Positions 5,669-12,749 of a stretch of 17,917 nt of DNA are shown here, in pieces. Position 1 is the first letter of the stretch, and each line of letters starts with the position of its first letter. Where the stretch lies: NCBI GenBank assembly GCA_900315975.1, contig ONBA01000042.1, positions 1-17,917 on the forward strand, given 5' to 3'. The position numbers were made by a program, and so were the translations under genes. This stretch comes from an uncultured Ruminococcus sp. (GTDB lineage: Bacteria > Bacillota_A > Clostridia > Oscillospirales > Ruminococcaceae). Under the pieces are notes generated by a model that saw nothing but the letters and a program-made list of their open reading frames with translations, was not told the origin of the DNA and made no database searches.

Positions 5669-6251
5669 AAAGAAAGGCATTACTGTCAAGATAGATGCCG
5701 ATTTACACGCAGAAATACGGCAGTTCATTGAAGCTAACGGAATGACGATGGCTGAATTCGTTTCGCAGGCGCTGTACAATGAACTGCACCCCAAGATTCA
5801 GCCGCAGGAGGTGAAATATACGGGACCAACAAGAACAATGGCATTCCAGATGCCAGAGGATATGTTCCAGAGGTTAAAGGACTATCTGCATCGTCACAAC
5901 ATCACGCAGAAGGAGTTCGTTCTCGGTCTTGTTGAGGCGGAACTCAACAGGGATCAGGAGATGAGAAATGCTCAGAACCTTGCAACTGCCGATATTGTGC
6001 TTAAAAATGCAATTGATGAGATCGAGGGCGAGGATTTCGATGAAGATGAGGATGAATCTGAAGAACTTGACGATGACGAGGAATCCGAAGATGAGGAATC
6101 AGAGGACGAGGACTTCGATGAAGATGAGGATGAATCTGAAGAACTTGATGAAGAAGAATCTGATGACGAGGACTTTGACGAAGATGAGGAAGAGTCCGAA
6201 GAGCTTGATGAAGAGGAATCTGAGGAAGAAGCAATGTCAATAGCGATGTAA
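5658..6251 (+). CDS. Tandem ribbon-helix-helix protein with acidic repeat tail
   Basis: ATG 5658 follows AAGGAG (5644-5649). Residues 7-43 (GITVKIDADLHAEIRQFIEA, then NGMTMAEFVSQAL) and 59-98 (RTMAFQMPEDMFQRLKDYL, then HNITQKEFVLGLVEAEL) are two strand-helix-helix units, so one chain could mimic an RHH dimer. From about residue 118 the protein is almost pure Asp, Glu and Ser with no Lys or Arg, built from three units starting EDFDEDE at residues 125, 151 and 171 (DNA 6030, 6108, 6168; spacing 78 then 60 bp). RHH proteins in conjugative elements commonly bind oriT or partition sites, or repress transcription. The tail could mimic DNA or recruit basic partners; that is inference. It is the last gene before a 130-bp gap. 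Confidence 0.8.
   Translation: MADEKKGITVKIDADLHAEIRQFIEANGMTMAEFVSQALYNELHPKIQPQEVKYTGPTRTMAFQMPEDMFQRLKDYLHRHNITQKEFVLGLVEAELNRDQEMRNAQNLATADIVLKNAIDEIEGEDFDEDEDESEELDDDEESEDEESEDEDFDEDEDESEELDEEESDDEDFDEDEEESEELDEEESEEEAMSIAM
6030..6227 (+). repeat. In-frame coding repeat (acidic tail)
   Basis: Three imperfect units begin at 6030, 6108 and 6168, each encoding EDFDEDE(D/E)ESEELD plus a variable acidic end. The second and third are 60 bp apart, while the first is longer by 18 bp. They lie inside the RHH gene and probably expand or contract by slippage or recombination. Confidence 0.85.
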
Positions 6252-6381
6252 AGCAGTGATCTGAGCAACAGGTCGAAAAACAGCTGCCCTTTTTAGTGGT
6301 TAGGTCGAATTTTTGCCGTACTTATGGACATTTCCCGGTATTTGTGGTATTGTGGTAAAAATACCGCAAGGGGGAATGGAT
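6252..6381 (+). promoter_or_regulatory. Intergenic control region with candidate promoter
   Basis: This 130-bp gap precedes the surface module. TGGACA (6325-6330) and TATTGT (6348-6353) are 17 bp apart, matching 5/6 and 4/6 of the housekeeping consensus. AGGTCGAA occurs twice (6270-6277 and 6302-6309), 32 bp apart (three helical turns) and upstream of the -35, which would suit an activator. GGTATTT...AAATACC (6334-6364) is an inverted repeat near the start of transcription. No clear terminator was found for the upstream operon. Confidence 0.4.
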
Positions 6382-6828
6382 ATGAAAGAACTGACCGCTA
6401 TTTTATCACTGCTGACTATGCTCACAAGCTGCGGAGAGAATGTCGGTAGTCCGATGTTCGCAGCCGAACCGCCTGTCGTATCCGCTTATGATACTTCCCT
6501 TCCCGAAGAAACGGACTATGACAAGGCAAAGGCTGTATATGAATATATGCAGGAGAACGGAAGCGGAACGTGCGTGAACTATGCCTGTCAGACCTATGAA
6601 AAATGCAGCGAAGTCGGACTTGACTGCGCTCTTGTATGGACTGACGCAGGTATATGCGGTCACGTTGCGAATATCGTAAATGTTGACGGCGTATGGTATG
6701 TTCTCGATACTCAGGGCGGCTGTTTTCTCGACTACAACTATTGCTTCACGGAGGTCATTGATACTGACGGAAACCATATCGCAGACAGCAGTATCATCAG
6801 CGATATGAGCTATGATGAACTGCATTAA
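6382..6828 (+). CDS. Lipoprotein with transglutaminase-like domain
   Basis: ATG 6382 is preferred over ATG 6376 because AGGGGG (6369-6374) is at proper distance. Residues 1-17 form a lipoprotein signal ending in the lipobox LTSC (Cys17), so the mature protein would be anchored to the outer face of the membrane. GTCVNYA (Cys64), GHVANIV (His94) and WYVLDTQ (Asp109) match the Cys-His-Asp triad and spacing of bacterial transglutaminase-like proteins, though the domain is compact (148 residues in all). These act as proteases, amide-bond formers or peptidoglycan-linked enzymes; the substrate cannot be read here. The gene lies 17 bp before a NlpC/P60-SpaA surface protein and a sortase, so a role in processing or cross-linking that protein or the wall is plausible. 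Confidence 0.82.
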   Translation: MKELTAILSLLTMLTSCGENVGSPMFAAEPPVVSAYDTSLPEETDYDKAKAVYEYMQENGSGTCVNYACQTYEKCSEVGLDCALVWTDAGICGHVANIVNVDGVWYVLDTQGGCFLDYNYCFTEVIDTDGNHIADSSIISDMSYDELH

Positions 6829-6845
6829 AACAAAGGAGTAATTTT

Positions 6846-9800
6846 ATGAAACTAAAAAACAGAATAAAGAAGATCGGCGCAGGGGTTATGGCAAGTCTCT
6901 GCGCCATTTCAGTTATCGGAGGTCCGGTAACTACAAGCAGTATAACAGCAAATGCAGCCCTTACAACTGAAAACTCAGCCTTTCCCTCTGCCGATGAGGT
7001 CATTGCACAGGCAGCAACGCTTCTTGGCTCACCCTACGGCTGGGGATATAAAGGGTATTCAGGTGTGTACTATCAGGACAGCTATGCGCCGCTTTCACTG
7101 AAAACAGTCCGCAGTCAGGGCGTTGACTGCTCCGGACTTATCTATTACACCCTCACGCATCTCGGTTACAGCACAAGCGGCTTTTCATGGAACAATCCTG
7201 TTCCGGTGGATACATACCACTGGCTTACTGTAAACGATAACTGCACTGTCACCTACAAGGGAATCACCTCAAAAATCGACGTAGAAAAGGCAAATATCCC
7301 ATATGCTGAGCATCCCTACTGGGAGTGCGCTGACGGCTCGATTATCACGCCGGGATCTGTGGTAATTGCTGATAATCTCAGCGGCGAAGATCATTCATGG
7401 ATATACATGGGAGAGTTTGACAGCCGCGATGACGTTATCAGCTATCTAAGATCAATAGGCGTGAACGAGTCATACATCAATAGCAAGACAGTCGGTGACG
7501 GCAATGGCGACGGCGGCATTCACTGGCGCATCGAATCGAACGGCAATGAGGGCTGTGTCATCAACAACCGCACGGACGGCAAGAAAGCTACCTCAATGAA
7601 TATGTATGCCTTCCGTCTGACTCAGGATAATGCTGCATTCACGATAACAAAAGTCCTCAGTACCGACAACAGGGTTAAGATAAGCGGTATAAGCTCAATT
7701 GACGGCTCAGAGGCAGTGTACGGTGTTTTCACCGACAAGGAATGCATCAAGAAGGTCGGTGAGATAACCATAGGTGCTGACGGAACAGGCTCGATAAAGC
7801 TGCCCAATAAGCAGTATTACGTCAAGGAGATCTCTGCTCCGAAGGGCTATGACCTTTCCTCAGATGTGGTGGCGCTCAAAGCCAATTCCAACGTGAATGT
7901 TCATGAGGACATTTCAAGCGGAAGCATAATAATAAACAAGACAGCCGAGGACGGAAATGTGGGCGACCGCGAGTTCATGGTAACATGGATCGAGAGCGGC
8001 AGGGAGCATTCAAAGACTGCCGTTACCGATGAAAACGGCATCGCTGAATTCGGCGGACTGCACGTTTATGATTTTTCGGCGAAAGCTCCTGTCAGATATA
8101 ACGTGTCAGAGATCAATATCGACACAAAGTATCTCATGCCAAAGGCACAGGATGTAACACTTACGGACGGTGATGCTGACTTTACCGTCCACGTGAGCTT
8201 TGAAAATATCCTGAAAAAGGGTAATATCTCGATAATCAAGCACAGCGATGATGAAGAAGATAGCGTCAATAATCTTGAGAGCGGCGCGGAATTTGAGATA
8301 TATCTGAAATCCTCCGGCAGCTATGATAATGCAAAGGAAACAGAACGTGACCGCCTCATTACTGACGATAACGGCTATGCAGAGAGCAAAGCCCTGCCCT
8401 ACGGTACATACACTGTTCATCAGGCAAAGACAGTGAACGATGCTGCTTTGGTTCAGGATTTTGATGTCAATATCGCAGAGGACGGAAAAACTTACGAATA
8501 CATACTCAACAACAAGCCTTTCAGGTCATATATCCATGTCACAAAGGTCGATGCAGAGACAGGAAAGGTCATTCCATATGAGGGCGCAGGATTCCGGGTC
8601 TATGACAGCAATGGCAATATTGTAAACCTCGGAACAGACACGTTCTACACCAACAATGAGGGCTTCCTCATAACTCCCGAAAGCCTTAAATACGGCGAAT
8701 ATACACTTGTTGAGATGCAGGCACCATTCGGATATGTTCTTGACAGCACACCCGTGCCTTTTAAAGTTAATGCCGACAATTCAGATAAGGGAAACTCCGT
8801 AAATGTCATAAAGGTAACAAAGGCTGATACTCCTCAGAAAGGCAGGATATCCGTCACAAAGAGAGGTGATATTTTCACGACAGTCAATCACATCGACCCG
8901 GCTGTATGGATAGACGAGAACGGAGAAAAGCAGATCGCAGGCACAACAACTTATTATCCAGTCTTCGAGGAAAGCGGTCTCAGCGGTGCTGAATTTGAAG
9001 TGATCGCAGCCGAAGACATCATCACTCACGACGGAACTGTCCATGCAAAGGCAGGAGATATTGTTGCAGCCCTTACCACAGATGAAAACGGCTATGCCGA
9101 GACCGGAGAGCTTTACCTCGGGAAATATGAAATAAAGGAAATCTCTACACCATACGGATATGTGAGAAATACTGAATCAAAGACGGTTGAGCTGACATAC
9201 GGCGGTCAGGAGGTCTCTGTTACTGACACAGTAAACAGCATTTTCAATAATGACTATCAGCGTGTGAATATCCTACTTGAAAAGTTCATGGAACACGATG
9301 ATATTTTCGGTACAGGCAGTAACGATGAATACAGAAATGTTGAGTTCGGACTGTTTGCGGCTGAGGACATCACCGCTGCTGACGGTACGATAATTCCCGA
9401 AAACGGTTTTATCGCAAAGATAAGTCTTGGCGAGGACATGACCGCTTCATTTGCCGAGAAGCTGCCGTTCGGACACTACTATGTGCAGGAGATCGCCGCC
9501 GATGAGCATTACATAATCAGTGATGAGATGCTTCCAGTGGACTTTGAATACATGGGGCAGGAAACATACTGTATTGATATTGACTGCGGAACGTTCGGCA
9601 ATGAGCTGAAGCGTGGAAGTGTTGTCGGCAGAAAAGTAAACGAGCATGATGAGCCGCTTGAAAAGGCTTTATTCGGACTTTTCAGAGCTGATGAAACGGA
9701 TTTCACAGCAGAAAATGCGTATCTTACGGAAGAGTCCGGCGAGGACGGAAGCTTCAGCTTCTCAAATATCCCTTACGGCAGATATATCGTCAGGGAAATA

Positions 9801-10106
9801 GCTGCTCCTGCCGGATACATTCTCTCTGAAAAAGAGTATCCTGTGGTGATAGATGAAGAAGGTGCCGTTGTTGAGATAACAGCAGAAAATGTGCCTGTTC
9901 CGGAGGTAATAACACCTAAAACGATAACTCCTCCCACCGGCGACACCGGCAGAAGCCCGATAGGATATATCATGGTGATCTTAGGACTTTACGGTGCTTT
10001 TTGCGTTGCTTACAAGTGCAGCAGATATGCTAAAAAGCATGACGAAGCGGAGAATGACCATGCGGAGCTTTGTCCGGATCTCATAGAGGTGGACGAGAAT
10101 GAATAA
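6846..10106 (+). CDS. Sortase-anchored NlpC/P60 peptidoglycan hydrolase with multiple SpaA-type repeats
   Basis: The 1086-residue protein opens with a signal peptide (basic start, hydrophobic core, cleavage near TANA, residue 37-38). An NlpC/P60 domain follows (residues ~48-255) with catalytic GVDCSG (Cys95) and DHSW (His183). About seven SpaA/Cna-B-like beta domains come next (boundaries near 257, 355, 455, 560, 665, 800 and 920), marked by repeated G(A/V)xFxV/L and Y.(V/I)KEI.AP.GY patterns. The C-terminus has a sorting signal, TPPTGD, then a membrane helix (IGYIMVILGLYGAFCVAY) and KCSRYAKK, with an unusually long acidic tail. The hydrolase would open or loosen peptidoglycan for the conjugation channel, and the SpaA stalk would hold it out from the wall or mediate contact. 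AAAGGAG precedes ATG 6846. It overlaps the sortase gene by 8 bp, the likely partner enzyme. Confidence 0.92.
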   Translation: MKLKNRIKKIGAGVMASLCAISVIGGPVTTSSITANAALTTENSAFPSADEVIAQAATLLGSPYGWGYKGYSGVYYQDSYAPLSLKTVRSQGVDCSGLIYYTLTHLGYSTSGFSWNNPVPVDTYHWLTVNDNCTVTYKGITSKIDVEKANIPYAEHPYWECADGSIITPGSVVIADNLSGEDHSWIYMGEFDSRDDVISYLRSIGVNESYINSKTVGDGNGDGGIHWRIESNGNEGCVINNRTDGKKATSMNMYAFRLTQDNAAFTITKVLSTDNRVKISGISSIDGSEAVYGVFTDKECIKKVGEITIGADGTGSIKLPNKQYYVKEISAPKGYDLSSDVVALKANSNVNVHEDISSGSIIINKTAEDGNVGDREFMVTWIESGREHSKTAVTDENGIAEFGGLHVYDFSAKAPVRYNVSEINIDTKYLMPKAQDVTLTDGDADFTVHVSFENILKKGNISIIKHSDDEEDSVNNLESGAEFEIYLKSSGSYDNAKETERDRLITDDNGYAESKALPYGTYTVHQAKTVNDAALVQDFDVNIAEDGKTYEYILNNKPFRSYIHVTKVDAETGKVIPYEGAGFRVYDSNGNIVNLGTDTFYTNNEGFLITPESLKYGEYTLVEMQAPFGYVLDSTPVPFKVNADNSDKGNSVNVIKVTKADTPQKGRISVTKRGDIFTTVNHIDPAVWIDENGEKQIAGTTTYYPVFEESGLSGAEFEVIAAEDIITHDGTVHAKAGDIVAALTTDENGYAETGELYLGKYEIKEISTPYGYVRNTESKTVELTYGGQEVSVTDTVNSIFNNDYQRVNILLEKFMEHDDIFGTGSNDEYRNVEFGLFAAEDITAADGTIIPENGFIAKISLGEDMTASFAEKLPFGHYYVQEIAADEHYIISDEMLPVDFEYMGQETYCIDIDCGTFGNELKRGSVVGRKVNEHDEPLEKALFGLFRADETDFTAENAYLTEESGEDGSFSFSNIPYGRYIVREIAAPAGYILSEKEYPVVIDEEGAVVEITAENVPVPEVITPKTITPPTGDTGRSPIGYIMVILGLYGAFCVAYKCSRYAKKHDEAENDHAELCPDLIEVDENE

Positions 10107-10938
10107 GAAACATATGCTGAGGATAACGGCGGCTCTTTCAGCCGCCCTCCTCTTCGGAGGAGTATTCCTTCTCACAAAGGACGATATACAGCAGAGAGTC
10201 AAAGAAAAGGATATGGAGAGATATATGCCGCCGACAAGTGCGCTGACGGCGCTGGAGGAAATATCATTGCCTGAAAAAGCGACTGTAACTGCCACAGGCT
10301 CCGATAATCCTTCCGTTACAAGTTCTCCTCCGGAAGAATCAGCAGCCGCTTTGCTTCCGGTACTATCACCGGAAGTGCGTCAGGAGCTTACCGTTACATC
10401 AGCCAGTCTCGCAGAAGATTACTCTGACGCACTGGGCTGGCTGTATCTTCCCGGTACTGATATATGCTATCCGGTCATGCAGCACAGCGACAATGAATAC
10501 TATCTCAGCCACGCCTATGACGGCAGCAGCCTGAAAGCAGGCTCGGTGTTCCTTGATTACCGCTGCGAAGGGCGCTTCCGGAATCCGATAAATATCGTCT
10601 ATGCACACAATATGCAGAACGGTTCAATGTTTGCAGATGTTGAGGATTTCAAGGTCAGGGATTTCTTTGACCTTCATCGCTTCGGCTGGCTGACCACACC
10701 TGATACTGTGTATAGGATCGACTTTTTCTCATGCGCGGTCGCTGACTGGCATGATGAGCTGTACAACGGCGGTATGCCTGTTGAGCAGTGGATACCGCAT
10801 ATCCTTGAAAAGTCTGTTGTTAGCCGGGATATGGAGCTTTCAGAGAATGACAGATACATTTCGCTGTCAACGTGCAGCTATGAATTCAAGAACGCAAGGA
10901 CTATCCTTACCGGAAGACTTGTTGAAACGGAGGACTGA
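10099..10938 (+). CDS. srtB: Class B sortase
   Basis: A short N-terminal membrane anchor (residues ~6-26) is followed by a Pro/Ser/Thr-rich linker. The sortase domain starts near residue 110 with ALGWLYLPGTDICYPVMQ. Hallmarks are DN.YYLSHAYDG, SVFLDYR, the catalytic IVYAHNM (His170), STCSYEF (Cys259) and the likely catalytic Arg267 in NARTIL. This arrangement is class B, which cleaves a C-terminal sorting motif and joins the protein to the wall or to another subunit. Its start lies within the 3' end of the NlpC/P60-SpaA gene (8-bp overlap), so that protein (motif TPPTGD) is the obvious substrate. Length 279 residues is normal for a class B enzyme with a long linker. The symbol reflects class, not a proven ortholog. 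Confidence 0.93.
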   Translation: MNKKHMLRITAALSAALLFGGVFLLTKDDIQQRVKEKDMERYMPPTSALTALEEISLPEKATVTATGSDNPSVTSSPPEESAAALLPVLSPEVRQELTVTSASLAEDYSDALGWLYLPGTDICYPVMQHSDNEYYLSHAYDGSSLKAGSVFLDYRCEGRFRNPINIVYAHNMQNGSMFADVEDFKVRDFFDLHRFGWLTTPDTVYRIDFFSCAVADWHDELYNGGMPVEQWIPHILEKSVVSRDMELSENDRYISLSTCSYEFKNARTILTGRLVETED

Positions 10939-10942
10939 TATA

Positions 10943-11284
10943 TTGAAGAAAAGTATAAAGAGAGCGCTTGCCATTGAGCTTGCAGCAATTATGACATTTA
11001 TGAACTTCGCGGTAATGAATGTTCATGCCGAAGGAGATGTAGCCGGAGCAGTCGAAGGTACATGGAATCAGGCGAAATCACAGATAAAAACAGTAACCAA
11101 CAACGTAATATTCCCTGTGATCGATGTTGTTCTTGCTATACTGCTGTTTGTGAATATAGGGCTGATGTACATGGAGTACCGCAAAAGAGGTCAGATAGAA
11201 TGGACTCCGATAGCTATAATCTTCGGATGTCTGCTGTTTTCGCTGACCGCGCCGATGTATATATGGAACATCGTCAATATCTGA
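10943..11284 (+). CDS. DUF3852-like small membrane protein, possible pilin-like T4SS subunit
   Basis: The start is TTG 10943 after CGGAGGA (10928-10934). The 113-residue product has a signal peptide ending near VHAEGD (basic LKKSIKR start, hydrophobic core). GTWNQAKSQIKTVTNNVIFP follows, and then two membrane helices (VIDVVLAILLFVNIGLMYM and IAIIFGCLLFSLTAPMYIW) joined by a short basic loop. A cleaved signal plus two helices is the layout of VirB2-type pilins; the family I recall is DUF3852, found in Firmicutes ICEs. It follows the sortase gene by 4 bp and precedes the Toprim gene by 8 bp. The pilin role is an inference from topology and position. Confidence 0.78.
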   Translation: MKKSIKRALAIELAAIMTFMNFAVMNVHAEGDVAGAVEGTWNQAKSQIKTVTNNVIFPVIDVVLAILLFVNIGLMYMEYRKRGQIEWTPIAIIFGCLLFSLTAPMYIWNIVNI

Positions 11285-11292
11285 GGTGAACC

Positions 11293-12672
11293 ATGCCTTA
11301 CATACCATTCACAGAGGAACAGAAGCAGACCGCCAACAGCGTTGAGCTTGCAGATTTCCTGAGTGCAAGGGGCGAAAAGCTTGAACGTGCAGGACGGGAA
11401 TATAAGCTGATATATACAAACGGCAGCGGCAGACACGACAGCATTACAATGTCCGGAAACAGGTGGTTCGACCACAAAAACCAGACCGGCGGCGGAGCTA
11501 TAAAGTTTATGCAGTATTACTATGGGATGAACTTTGCAGATGCAGTTCAAAGCCTGCTTGGATATACCGTAGCTCCGCAGCAGCACAGTCCCCCAAAGAA
11601 TACTGCGGCATCTGAAAGAAAAAAAGAATTTCGGCTTCCCGATGCAAATGAGGATATGCACAGAGTATATGCCTACCTCATAAAGAAGCGGTTCATCGCA
11701 CCTGAGATGATCACTCACTTTGCCAAAGCCCATAAACTCTATGAGGACATGAAGCATCACAACGCCGTATTTGTCGGACTCGATGAGAATGGCATACCCC
11801 GGCAGGCAAGCAAGCGCTCCGCTTCCACTTACGGCAGCTCCTTCCGTATTACTGTTGAAGGCTCAGACACAAGGTATAGCTTCTCGCACTTCGGTACATC
11901 TGATAAGCTGTATGTATTTGAAGCACCAATCGACCTTTTATCATTTCTCACATTGTACCCGGAAAACTGGCAGGCACACTCATATATAGCCCTGAACGGT
12001 GTATATGAAAACCCGCTGCTGAAAGCACTTGAAACACATACAGCTTTACAGCACATTTGTATATGCACGGATAACGATGAGGGCGGCATTGACGGCTATG
12101 AACGCCTCAGGGATATTCTCACAGATAAAGGGTATTCCCATATTCAGAGGTATGCTCCGGATTACAAGGACTGGAATGAGCAGCTTAAAGCATTTAACGA
12201 CGCTGAAGCTCTCCCTGCCGTCCCTCACCACCGGAAGAACAGGTACTATGAAATGCTTGACAGCCTCCGGGAGCTATCCTTCAACCCATATGGCTTCATG
12301 AATGAGCTCCGCAAGGCATACAAAAACGGCGACAATATGTATATGACCGAGCTTGCGATAACAGGCTCGGTTTTCTATTTGCAGCAGGCAGAGCATAACG
12401 GCAGTTTTCAGGGGCTTTGCAGCAGGCTGGGCAAGGAATACCGGGCATACACCGACAAGGGCAAAATGGGGCAAAAACAAAGCCGTGTGAGGGAGGTTTT
12501 CAAGGCGTTGGAGTGTGATTTCCAGCAGACGGCACGCACAAGGGAGCAGTCTGTCCGGACGGCGAAACTGCTGTATCAGCTTGCGGATTCAACACTCAGA
12601 GCTGCTGTTGAAGAGAGCCTTTCTGAACAGGAGCAAACCGAAGAACCGGAAGCTGTTCCGGCTTTAGGTTAA
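11293..12672 (+). CDS. DUF3991/Toprim domain protein (primase-like)
   Basis: Residues ~1-100 resemble the N-terminal part of primase-like proteins: VELADFLSARGEKLERAGRE, then RWFDHKNQTGGGAIKFMQYY. DUF3991 follows (residues ~120-195). A Toprim fold is then visible with YVFEAPIDLLSFL (Glu210) and ICTDNDEGG (Asp260, Asp262), the metal-binding acidic residues of the fold. The C-terminal ~170 residues are helical and charged. Such proteins are standard in Tn1549-like conjugative elements and probably prime or nick DNA during transfer or complementary-strand synthesis; activity is unproven. It starts 8 bp after the DUF3852-like gene with GAGGTGA as its site. Confidence 0.88.
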   Translation: MPYIPFTEEQKQTANSVELADFLSARGEKLERAGREYKLIYTNGSGRHDSITMSGNRWFDHKNQTGGGAIKFMQYYYGMNFADAVQSLLGYTVAPQQHSPPKNTAASERKKEFRLPDANEDMHRVYAYLIKKRFIAPEMITHFAKAHKLYEDMKHHNAVFVGLDENGIPRQASKRSASTYGSSFRITVEGSDTRYSFSHFGTSDKLYVFEAPIDLLSFLTLYPENWQAHSYIALNGVYENPLLKALETHTALQHICICTDNDEGGIDGYERLRDILTDKGYSHIQRYAPDYKDWNEQLKAFNDAEALPAVPHHRKNRYYEMLDSLRELSFNPYGFMNELRKAYKNGDNMYMTELAITGSVFYLQQAEHNGSFQGLCSRLGKEYRAYTDKGKMGQKQSRVREVFKALECDFQQTARTREQSVRTAKLLYQLADSTLRAAVEESLSEQEQTEEPEAVPALG

Positions 12673-12673
12673 G

Positions 12674-12690
12674 GCAACAGGGGGTGTTGC
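12674..12690 (+). other. Short hairpin before the VirD4 gene
   Basis: GCAACA (12674-12679) and TGTTGC (12685-12690) flank a GGGGG loop in the 77-bp gap between the Toprim gene and virD4. No U-tract follows. The rest of the gap is A/T-rich (TTTAAATAATATATATAG) and could contain a weak promoter, but no good -35/-10 pair was found. Confidence 0.3.
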
Positions 12691-12749
12691 TGAGGACAAC
12701 AGGCTTTGAATATACCAGTTTAAATAATATATATAGCAGGAAAGGAAGT

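Noticed and set aside
5972..6268. Minus-strand serine-rich open frame
   Set aside because: It is the mirror of the Asp/Glu codon repeats in the acidic RHH tail; GAN codons read TCN/NTC in reverse. There is no ribosome-binding site or domain.
10399..10608. Minus-strand small frame opposite the sortase gene
   Set aside because: It is a shadow of the sortase coding sequence; no ribosome-binding site.
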